This document shows positions 1-6,271 of a stretch of DNA of 9,458 nucleotides, piece by piece. Origin of the DNA: an uncultured Paraprevotella sp. (GTDB taxonomy: Bacteria; Bacteroidota; Bacteroidia; Bacteroidales; Bacteroidaceae); NCBI GenBank assembly GCA_900766785.1, contig CAAFWT010000050.1, positions 1 through 9,458 of the forward strand. Reading direction: 5' to 3'. A model generated the notes under the pieces. That model was not told the origin of the DNA. It did no database searches and saw nothing but the letters and a program-made list of their open reading frames with translations. Position 1 is the first letter of the stretch; each line of letters begins with the position of its first letter. The position numbers and the translations under genes are program-made.

Positions 1-34
1 AGGTTATAAGGGTCAGGGAACACCTATTCTTTTT

Positions 35-58
35 GGGAATCCCTTCCCCATGTTTTTT
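35..58 (+). terminator. Weak terminator-like hairpin plus T-run at left edge
   Basis: A 5-bp stem (GGGAA at 35-39 with TTCCC at 44-48) is followed after five bases by six T residues (53-58). On the plus strand this resembles a weak intrinsic terminator for a gene lying left of the window. The rest of 1-159 has no convincing coding frame, and on the minus strand I found only very short stems (for example AGGT/ACCT near 91-102), so no clear terminator for the minus-strand operon ending at 160 is visible. Confidence 0.25.
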
Positions 59-159
59 CTGCTAATCCCATACTTCCCCACGACATGAGACGTAGGTACA
101 AACCTGACATGAGGGATGCGTCTTCCCATGGACAGACTTCAGCGAAGAAGCAACAGGGA

Positions 160-621
160 TTAATATTTACGGAAGACAAGGGTCAGCGTATCGGCGCTTG
201 AGAGTACCAGGCGGTCTTCATTAAGCACCTGTATACGGAATCTGCCATCGGCAGGTACGCCAAAGCGAGACAAATCGGACAGGCTCACAAGGCTGTCCTT
301 GGCCGAATAGAGTGTGGGATGATAGATGACCAGGCTATCAGGGGTGTGGGTGAAGTAGCATTGGTAATAGTCGCCCTGGTCATGATAATCCCTTAGGCGG
401 ATAAGCTGCAACTGCACACTATAGAAGATTCTGCTTCGCTTGTCCTTCACCACCTGGTTTTCCCCATCTCGCCATTCCAGCATCTGCCACATTCCCCCTA
501 AGTCACCATTCCTGTCACGTTTGTTCTCACAGGAGCAAAGAGTAAGGCTCAGCATGGCCGCGATGATGAGCAAACGCCTTGTATGCAAGGCTGGGAGGGA
601 GAAATGCAGAGGGGATTTCAT
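160..621 (-). CDS. Small secreted lipoprotein, probably DUF4847-like, third gene of the capsule operon
   Basis: A 153-aa protein with a basic N-region (RR at 15-16), a hydrophobic segment at about 17-28 and a lipobox. The best fit is L28-C29-S30-C31, with C31 as the lipidated residue. A polar linker follows (ENKRDRNGD), then a small mostly beta domain with a Gly-Gly-x-Trp start (G42-G43-M-W45) and a strand-like C-terminus ending in VFRKY. I read this as a DUF4847 / lipocalin-like protein from memory of Bacteroidetes proteins; the family name is less certain than the lipoprotein call. The ATG lies 2 nt after the stop codon of wzi, so it is almost certainly co-translated with wzi and wzc, which suggests a periplasmic or outer-membrane accessory role in surface polysaccharide assembly. 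Its biochemical function is unknown. Confidence 0.72.
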   Translation of the reverse strand: MKSPLHFSLPALHTRRLLIIAAMLSLTLCSCENKRDRNGDLGGMWQMLEWRDGENQVVKDKRSRIFYSVQLQLIRLRDYHDQGDYYQCYFTHTPDSLVIYHPTLYSAKDSLVSLSDLSRFGVPADGRFRIQVLNEDRLVLSSADTLTLVFRKY

Positions 622-623
622 GA

Positions 624-2117
624 TTACTTCTTATTAATAATACCTTGGTAGGCAAAGGTGAGCATTCCGCCATGGCTTCTGCCCAGGAGCGAACCTCCAT
701 TGAAGCCGTAGGCTCCTGATATGCTCAGCGAGGGCAGGAACTTGGGGCGCCAAGTCAGTTCACAGAGCAGATAATGGGCATGTAGGGGGTCAAGGGAGGG
801 AACGTGATAAGTGCCCAGGGTGCGCAGAGTGGAGTAAAGCACTCTCCAGTCCAGCCACTCCGCTGGTTGGCCCTTCAGACCCATATGGTGAGCATTCACA
901 CGATTATAATAGCAGTATATGCGATCATCGGAGTTGTATATGGGTGAGAGCAGAAGAGGATTGCCCATGGTGAAGCCTGCATGCTGCCAACTGCCATAGA
1001 TGTGATGGTTGTAATATTCGTCCAGTCCGCTTATCTGTACGGGCAGATTCTCTCGGGCGTCGTGATAGACGGGACCGCTCTGGTCCATGGTACCAAGATG
1101 TTCGTACAGGACAGAGGAAAGGAAGGGATTGCGCGGAAGGTGGATTTGCAGACCTATCAGATAATCCTTCCACCCATATTGCCAGAACATCTGGCTCTCG
1201 TCCTCAAAGAAGTGCTCCAGATAGGCGGAAGCGCTCCATCCGCGGCCCTTCCAGTTGGCCTTAAAATGCCAGGAGCCCAACTGATTGCCCTCCGAATTGG
1301 CAAAGTCTCCATCATCCACATCACTTCCCCCAGGGATAATGGCATGCCAAATGCTGCTGAAGCCATTGAAGAACTTACGATGGGAGGAGAGCGAGGATTC
1401 GTCATCGGCTCTCTGACCCATATTCCAACCTTCACCTCCAAACTGGCTTGCCATCTCCAGTCCGCCAGTCAGGGTGAGAGGAAACTTGTCCTCGTTACCT
1501 ATTCTGAGCAGCAGCTCCTTGCTGTGATAGAGCGAACCGCAAGTGTAGATGAGTCCCTGAGCTCCGGCTGTGGACCGTTGCCACTTATTGTCGGTATAGG
1601 CACCCATTGCGAAATGTGCCTTCAGGGAGAACCAATTACGTGTTCCTGGCACTGCCCAGAAATGAGGCAGCTCCAAGCGGACCTGTGGAATGGGGCGGGC
1701 ATTGATGCCTGCGGTCATCGCTCCACAGCTGAGCAGGTCGTCGGCCAATTCCAGAGGACGCTCCTTCTGTCCTACACTCAGCCGGAGCATCTTCCATTCC
1801 ACCTCTGCATAGAGTTGCTGCAGTATAAGGTGGCTGTTCATACCTGCTGCCACAGCAAAGTCTGCTCCATACCCTATCCGCCAGTTTCGGGCACTGTCGG
1901 CCTGAACATTCCTGTCCAGGGATGCTCTCAGCAGAAAGCTCTCGGTATGTGGTGTGGAGAGTCCGTACCTGTTGGCATTAAACCAGAAGGGGGCATATGC
2001 TCCACTGGATGCCGTTCCGCTCATGCTGGCACCATAATGCACATTCTCGCCCAGTCGGCTAACCTGAGCCAACGTGGTCAAGGGGAACAGACACAACAGG
2101 AATACAAGCCTCTTCAC
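624..2117 (-). CDS. wzi: Wzi-family capsule assembly outer-membrane protein
   Basis: A protein of about 497 aa of the Caps_assemb_Wzi type, an outer-membrane beta-barrel family that helps hold or assemble capsule at the cell surface. Visible hallmarks are APFWFNANRYG (about 42-52), GQKERPLELADD (from about 116), NARPIPQVRL (about 139-148) and GLEMASQFGGEGW (about 219-231), with many alternating aromatic strands. The signal peptide MKRLVFLLCLFPLTTLA ends at a TLA|Q site. I chose the GTG at 2117 because it begins exactly at this signal peptide and lies 4 nt after the wzc stop. ATG codons at 2144 and 2141 are in frame and would add 8-9 residues with a 20-23 nt overlap; they remain possible. The frame stays open to 2234, but that extension is a by-product of the tandem repeat in the end of wzc. 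Second gene of the wzc-wzi-lipoprotein operon. Confidence 0.88.
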   Translation of the reverse strand: MKRLVFLLCLFPLTTLAQVSRLGENVHYGASMSGTASSGAYAPFWFNANRYGLSTPHTESFLLRASLDRNVQADSARNWRIGYGADFAVAAGMNSHLILQQLYAEVEWKMLRLSVGQKERPLELADDLLSCGAMTAGINARPIPQVRLELPHFWAVPGTRNWFSLKAHFAMGAYTDNKWQRSTAGAQGLIYTCGSLYHSKELLLRIGNEDKFPLTLTGGLEMASQFGGEGWNMGQRADDESSLSSHRKFFNGFSSIWHAIIPGGSDVDDGDFANSEGNQLGSWHFKANWKGRGWSASAYLEHFFEDESQMFWQYGWKDYLIGLQIHLPRNPFLSSVLYEHLGTMDQSGPVYHDARENLPVQISGLDEYYNHHIYGSWQHAGFTMGNPLLLSPIYNSDDRIYCYYNRVNAHHMGLKGQPAEWLDWRVLYSTLRTLGTYHVPSLDPLHAHYLLCELTWRPKFLPSLSISGAYGFNGGSLLGRSHGGMLTFAYQGIINKK

Positions 2118-2121
2118 TGCC

Positions 2122-4569
2122 TTATTTCTCCATGTGTACATCATGAGACGAGTGGGAACCATAATGACCATACACGCCATAGTGACCATAATGACCATAC
2201 TTGCCATACTTACCATAGCCATAATAATAACCATACTTGCGCTTCTTCAAGTCAATGCCGTTGAGTACGAGAGTAATCTTAGGCATCTTGTTGTCATGAT
2301 GCAAAGCATTGATAAGTTGGAAATTATTACGGGGCGAATAGTCTGCACGACAAACCATGATGGTCATATCAGCCACGCGTGCTGCTGAGAGAGTATCGCT
2401 CACCAGCCCCACGGGAGGTGTATCCACGATGACATAATCATAATGCTCACGAAGGAGTGCTATGGCATGGTCCAACTGTTCGCGTGAAATAAGTTCACCT
2501 GGATTGGGCGGGATGACACCTGCAGGGAGAACATCCAGGTTAGGATTGAGCACAGCATGATGAATCTGCTTGTCGAGATCTTGGAAGTCGCCCGAGTTGC
2601 TGGAGAGGAATGTGGTGATTCCCCTATGATCGGACGACAGGCCGAAGAGTTTTACCAGACGGGGCTTACGGATATCCAAGCCAACGATAATGACACGCTT
2701 GCTCAAAAGGGCGAGAGACATGGCCAGGTTGGTGGAGACAAAGGTCTTTCCCTCTCCGGGAATACAACTGGTACAGGCTATGACGTTCTCCTTCTCGGAA
2801 AGAATAAATCGCAGATTGGTTCGAAGTCCGCGGAAGGCCTCTTCCATCATATCATTGGAGTTCTCTCTCACCGCCAGCGACAGTTCACCGTCAAGTGACT
2901 TGGGAGCCAGTGGGATATCGGCCAGGACAGGAATCTTGGTCAGCATCTCCACATCCTCGCGTCCTTCTATTCTGTATCTGAGCAGGCCCAGCAAGTATAT
3001 CAGCCCCACGGGGAAGCACAGTCCCAGTACCAGTGCACCCAGCATGATAACCTTGGTCTTGGGAGACACCTGTCCAGTGCTTCGGGGAGCATCTATCACT
3101 CGAGCCTTGGCAGCAGTACTGTTCAGGGATATATAGTTCTCCTCACGCTTCTGCAGAAGCATCAGATAGAGTTCCACCTTTATCTCCTGCTGGCGGATGA
3201 TATTGTTCAGGCTACGCTCCTGAGTGGGCACCTCACCCACTCTTCTGCTGAAGAGATTATACTGGTCTTCTGCGCTGCGCTTCTGCGTGAGTATGTTTTC
3301 ATGCACACTCTTCAAGCTGAGACGTATCGTTGGCCACATCTCCTCCAGTTGGGCAGTAAGACGCTTCACATAAGGGTTTTCCGGACTGGATGATTTGAGC
3401 AAGCGGTTGCGCTGAAGCACATAATCATTATACTTGTTCAGCAGGTTACTCATGTCCGCATCCTTGAGTCCGAGATTGGAAGGAACCACATTGAAAGCAT
3501 TTCGGGGATCGTCCACATAGTCAAGCAATGCTGTTACCAGATTGAGCTGTGTCTCCAGTTCCACCTGTTCCTTCTGATACTCTGTCAGTTTGTTCAGAGC
3601 GTTGCTTGCATCGTTGGTCAGATTGATCAGTTCGTTCTTCTTTTTGTATGATTCCAGATTAGACTCCGTGGCATCCAGTTCTTCCCTGATGGCGCTTATA
3701 CGGTTCTTGAGGAATTCCTCTGTCTTGAGAGCAACCTCATTCTTATCCTCATTGGCATCCTCATTGTAACTGCGGAAGAGTTCGTTCAGATAGTCAATGG
3801 CACGCTCGGGCTGGGTATCCAGATAATTGAGTACAGCCACAGTGGTGGTCTTGCTGGAGGCAGAGACTGAGAGACGAGACCCATAGGCTATGGCTGCATA
3901 TTCCAGAGGCATAATGGTGGCATACATGGCCTGCTCGGGAAGCTCCGCTCCCACTCCTGGATTGCGCTGCAGAGTGATGGTCCCTACGGGTGTATTGAAT
4001 GACCCTGGCAGTTCCTTCACGCTGCGTTCAAAGAGGATAGGCTCTTTGGACCTGGGTACATAGATCTCTCCCGCCACATGGACTCCGTCACCCTGGCGGT
4101 TTATCTTCAGTTGTATCAGAGAATGCAAGTCCACAAGCTGATTCTCCGGCATATCCACGATGTAGGGGTTATTCTTGTAGAGTTCATGATTGCGCAAGCG
4201 GCCGTCCAGTTCGTAACTGACATAGAGTTTCAACGACTTGACCACGCGCTGACTGATATTCGAACTGGTCAGGATTTCCAATTCATTGTCAAAGCCATTG
4301 GAGTTTGATATCACGCCCATACTCTCCAGAGCCAACTGCCCGCCACGATACATACGTGATCTCGAATCCTCATCCTTGACCAGAATCTTCATGTTGGAAG
4401 CATACACAGGACGTGTATACTTCAAATAACCGAATGCTGCGCCAAGGGCCACTATCGTGGACAACACTATCCAATACCAATGGAGGACAACTATCTTCCA
4501 CAGGGCAGCCAGATTAAACCCACGGTGTTCTTCTTCTCTGTTCTCTTCGTTAGCAATGAAATCGGACAT
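2122..4569 (-). CDS. wzc: Wzc-like polysaccharide co-polymerase and BY-family tyrosine autokinase
   Basis: This 815-aa inner-membrane protein combines a Wzz chain-length domain with a cytoplasmic tyrosine kinase, the one-piece arrangement of Wzc. TM1 is about 27-49 and TM2 about 507-530; between them lies a long periplasmic region with coiled-coil stretches (about 280-345 and 405-475). The oligomerisation motif E577-x2-R580-x2-R583 sits in EAFRGLRTNL. Walker A is SCIPGEGKT (601-609), Walker A' VGLDIR (629-634) and Walker B YVIVDTPP (712-719). In Walker A' the first Asp of the usual DxDxR is Gly630. The tail from 779 to 803 holds 11 tyrosines, the expected autophosphorylation cluster, which controls chain length and export through kinase ring assembly. 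First gene of the operon, with its own promoter just upstream. The export channel Wza and a cognate phosphatase are not in the window. Confidence 0.93.
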   Translation of the reverse strand: MSDFIANEENREEEHRGFNLAALWKIVVLHWYWIVLSTIVALGAAFGYLKYTRPVYASNMKILVKDEDSRSRMYRGGQLALESMGVISNSNGFDNELEILTSSNISQRVVKSLKLYVSYELDGRLRNHELYKNNPYIVDMPENQLVDLHSLIQLKINRQGDGVHVAGEIYVPRSKEPILFERSVKELPGSFNTPVGTITLQRNPGVGAELPEQAMYATIMPLEYAAIAYGSRLSVSASSKTTTVAVLNYLDTQPERAIDYLNELFRSYNEDANEDKNEVALKTEEFLKNRISAIREELDATESNLESYKKKNELINLTNDASNALNKLTEYQKEQVELETQLNLVTALLDYVDDPRNAFNVVPSNLGLKDADMSNLLNKYNDYVLQRNRLLKSSSPENPYVKRLTAQLEEMWPTIRLSLKSVHENILTQKRSAEDQYNLFSRRVGEVPTQERSLNNIIRQQEIKVELYLMLLQKREENYISLNSTAAKARVIDAPRSTGQVSPKTKVIMLGALVLGLCFPVGLIYLLGLLRYRIEGREDVEMLTKIPVLADIPLAPKSLDGELSLAVRENSNDMMEEAFRGLRTNLRFILSEKENVIACTSCIPGEGKTFVSTNLAMSLALLSKRVIIVGLDIRKPRLVKLFGLSSDHRGITTFLSSNSGDFQDLDKQIHHAVLNPNLDVLPAGVIPPNPGELISREQLDHAIALLREHYDYVIVDTPPVGLVSDTLSAARVADMTIMVCRADYSPRNNFQLINALHHDNKMPKITLVLNGIDLKKRKYGYYYGYGKYGKYGHYGHYGVYGHYGSHSSHDVHMEK
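2158..2211 (-). repeat. Six tandem 9-bp repeats encoding the (K/H/V)-Tyr-Gly kinase tail
   Basis: On the minus strand the sequence reads as six 9-bp units of the form NNN-TAT-GGY, encoding KYG KYG HYG HYG VYG HYG (Wzc residues 787-804). The flanking codons carry more TAT and GGY triplets. Because the unit is a multiple of three, gain or loss of units would keep the wzc frame while changing the number of tyrosines. The other reading frames are also free of stops across this tract, which explains the long apparent N-terminal extension of the wzi frame and a hydrophobic antisense frame. Confidence 0.9.
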
Positions 4570-4614
4570 ATCTGATGTTTGGAATACTGTTTATTAATAA
4601 TTACTTAGGAAAGA

Positions 4615-4644
4615 CAAAGGTACCCAATAAATAGAACATCACAA
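4615..4644 (-). promoter_or_regulatory. Bacteroidetes-type promoter for the wzc-wzi-lipoprotein operon
   Basis: On the minus strand the -7 box TACCTTTG (4622 down to 4615) matches TAnnTTTG exactly. A TTG at 4644-4642 lies 19 nt upstream of it, fitting the -33 element. The predicted start of transcription is near 4608-4610, giving a leader of about 40 nt before the wzc ATG at 4569. This leader contains the perfect A+T palindrome TTATTAATAA (4591-4600). Confidence 0.65.
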
Positions 4645-4680
4645 GATAACGGCCCGTATTTTTGCCCTCTTTTAGCAATT

Positions 4681-4699
4681 TAGGGGCCTTTCTCCCCTA
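4681..4699. promoter_or_regulatory. Dyad TAGGGG-N7-CCCCTA between the divergent promoters
   Basis: A perfect 6-bp inverted repeat, TAGGGG at 4681-4686 and CCCCTA at 4694-4699, separated by CCTTTCT. It lies upstream of the wzc promoter and about where the -33 region of the plus-strand promoter should be, so it could be an operator serving one or both directions. It could also be an unrelated dyad; no regulator is encoded nearby. Confidence 0.3.
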
Positions 4700-4717
4700 T
4701 ATATGAAATAAGTATTG

Positions 4718-4725
4718 TAAATTTG
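4718..4725 (+). promoter_or_regulatory. -7 box (TAAATTTG) for the sugar transferase gene
   Basis: TAAATTTG matches TAnnTTTG exactly and predicts a transcript starting at about 4731, giving a leader of about 68 nt. I see no good TTTG -33 element at the expected spacing; the dyad at 4681-4699 occupies that region. A promoter with a poor -33 box may depend on an activator or be weak. Confidence 0.5.
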
Positions 4726-4740
4726 CCCAATAAACTTCCT

Positions 4741-4779
4741 GTCGGGCATATCACCCGACGAGCATGTGCAGGATTGCAC
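4741..4779 (+). promoter_or_regulatory. Two consecutive hairpins in the predicted 5' leader of the transferase mRNA
   Basis: The first hairpin is GTCGGG (4741-4746) with CCCGAC (4754-4759), loop of 7 nt. The second is GTGCA (4766-4770) with TGCAC (4775-4779), loop GGAT. Both stems are perfect. A third very weak AT stem, CAAT/ATTG (4784-4787 with 4793-4796), ends just before the ATG. Neither strong hairpin has a following T-run, so these are not ordinary terminators. They may influence mRNA stability or translation. Confidence 0.45.
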
Positions 4780-4798
4780 CGTACAATATAAAATTGGA

Positions 4799-6208
4799 AT
4801 GAGCAACAAACATTTTGAGAATTCCGTATCTTCCCAAATCGTAGTCAATGTGATGGACATTGCGCTTCTCTGTGTCTGCGGCTTTCTGTCCCTCACGGTA
4901 TCCAGACACTTTGGCCATCCTGGCATGACATTCAGCCTCACCCAACGCCATCTGGCAGTCTACATCCTGTGTTACATCCCCATTGCTGTCCTGTTTGCAC
5001 CCATTGCTCTGCGCCGGGTATCCAGTACGGACAGGATTGCGGGTAACACGTTCCATACTTCCACCCTTCATTTCATAGTCTTCCTCTCTGTCATAGGCCT
5101 GCTCCGAATGGCTTACCTTCCGTACGTCTTCCTCCTGACTCTATACCTGGCATCATTCATCCTTCTGTTTCTTGGACGTCTGACTATCTACACATACGTT
5201 TCCAGCCGACGGAAAAGAGGTGCCAATCAGGCAAGAGTAATTCTGGTGGGAAACGGGGCTGAGATGCGCGAACTGTACCATGACCTCAAGGAGCAGACTT
5301 GTGGACTGACGGTGGAAGGACTCTTTGCCATGCCCTCCAACGAGGAGATGCCCCAGGAAGTCATCCTGAGGGGAGAACCGGCACACACACTCGATTATCT
5401 GAGAGAAAACGGACAGCATACTGACGCCGTGTATTGCTCCATGGCTTCGCTCACTCAGGCGGAGTCTCAGGAACTGTATGCCTTCTGTGAGAGCCATCAC
5501 ATTCATTTCTATATGGTGCCTGTATTTGTCAGCCTCACACGCAGGCACATGGTGCTGAGTCAGATAGGTTCTTCCTTCGTCCTCTCACCCAGGGAGGAAC
5601 CTCTGAGCAAGATGGGCTACCGATTCATCAAGCGTGTCACGGACATCATCGTAAGCGGTACCGTCCTCCTTACGCTGTTCCCCATCCTCTATACCATCAT
5701 AGCCATCATCATCAAATGCAAAAGTCCCGGGCCTGTACTGTCAAGGCAGAAACGCTGTGGACTGAATGGGGAAGCATTCCATTGCCTTCTGTTCCGTACA
5801 GAGCATCTTCATCCCGAAGGCGATGACATGCCTGGTGCAGAGAGCGGCGTGCACCACTTTCCCTTTGGAGAATGGTTGTGCACATCGCATATCAGCAAAC
5901 TGCCTCTCTTCATCAATGTCCTGTTTGGCAACTTGTCCTTGGTGGGACCGCGTCCTCACCTCCCTGCTCATGCCGAAGAGTATAGCAGGATAGCAGACCA
6001 GTATTTGGTACGCCATTGGGCAAAGCCAGGCATCACAGGCTGGGAACAGATACAGAGTTTCCGCCCCGAGAGACGGTACGACGACCCACTGGAGAATCGT
6101 GTACATGCCGATATATGGTATATGGAGAACTGGAGCTTCTGGCTGGACATCCGCATCCTCATGTCCACCCTGTTCCATGTCCTCTTCCACAGGGATAAGG
6201 GAATGTAA
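4799..6208 (+). CDS. Polyprenyl-phosphate sugar-1-phosphate transferase (WcaJ/WbaP type) with an apparently degenerate active site
   Basis: A 469-aa membrane protein from the ATG at 4799; an in-frame GTG at 4766 would add 11 residues but falls inside a leader hairpin. Four hydrophobic helices (about 13-35, 53-71, 91-107, 109-131) are followed by a Rossmann-like domain starting at VILVGNGAE (about 147-155). Then come the amphipathic membrane helix (about 279-305) and the C-terminal bacterial sugar-transferase domain: SPGPV (309-313), LVGPRPH (381-387), KPGITGW (409-415) and DIWYMENWSFW. Active family members move a sugar-1-phosphate from UDP-sugar to undecaprenyl phosphate, the first step of repeat-unit synthesis. 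Here the segment normally reading TSLDELP is SHISKLP, so the catalytic Asp-Glu pair is Ser366-Lys367, and the preceding RxTRxG region is HHFPFG. The frame is intact. It may be inactive or altered. Divergent from the wzc operon. Confidence 0.85.
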   Translation: MSNKHFENSVSSQIVVNVMDIALLCVCGFLSLTVSRHFGHPGMTFSLTQRHLAVYILCYIPIAVLFAPIALRRVSSTDRIAGNTFHTSTLHFIVFLSVIGLLRMAYLPYVFLLTLYLASFILLFLGRLTIYTYVSSRRKRGANQARVILVGNGAEMRELYHDLKEQTCGLTVEGLFAMPSNEEMPQEVILRGEPAHTLDYLRENGQHTDAVYCSMASLTQAESQELYAFCESHHIHFYMVPVFVSLTRRHMVLSQIGSSFVLSPREEPLSKMGYRFIKRVTDIIVSGTVLLTLFPILYTIIAIIIKCKSPGPVLSRQKRCGLNGEAFHCLLFRTEHLHPEGDDMPGAESGVHHFPFGEWLCTSHISKLPLFINVLFGNLSLVGPRPHLPAHAEEYSRIADQYLVRHWAKPGITGWEQIQSFRPERRYDDPLENRVHADIWYMENWSFWLDIRILMSTLFHVLFHRDKGM

Positions 6209-6221
6209 CTTTAGGCACTAC

Positions 6222-6240
6222 TGCCTGTAACAGACAGGCA
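6222..6240 (+). terminator. Hairpin after the sugar transferase gene (terminator-like, no strong T-run)
   Basis: A perfect 7-bp stem, TGCCTGT (6222-6228) with ACAGGCA (6234-6240), loop AACAG, begins 13 nt after the transferase stop codon. It is followed by an A+T-rich stretch rather than a run of T. It may end or weaken transcription before the gene at 6272, or protect the 3' end of the mRNA. Confidence 0.4.
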
Positions 6241-6271
6241 ACACATTATATATTTATATCAAGATTACGAA

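Noticed and set aside
75..130. Repeated ACATGAG and a GACG...CGTC/AGGT...ACCT fold near the left edge, considered as an operon terminator or repeat element
   Set aside because: Stems are only 4 bp with an uneven bulge and no T-run; two copies of a 7-mer within 40 nt are compatible with chance.
981..2264. A 427-codon open frame on the plus strand, antisense to wzi
   Set aside because: It overlaps the whole of a well-supported Wzi gene, has no recognisable domain and no promoter, and its end reads through the repeat tract. It is explained by the codon composition of the opposite strand.
2074..2388. A hydrophobic Ile/Thr-rich plus-strand frame that looks like a membrane peptide
   Set aside because: The hydrophobic stretch is the reverse complement of the 9-bp Tyr-Gly repeat of the kinase tail; there is no start signal or promoter of its own.
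4766..4798. GTG start at 4766 for the sugar transferase
   Set aside because: The added residues are polar, unlike family N-termini, and the GTG lies within a leader hairpin. The ATG at 4799 gives a normal start just before the first membrane helix.
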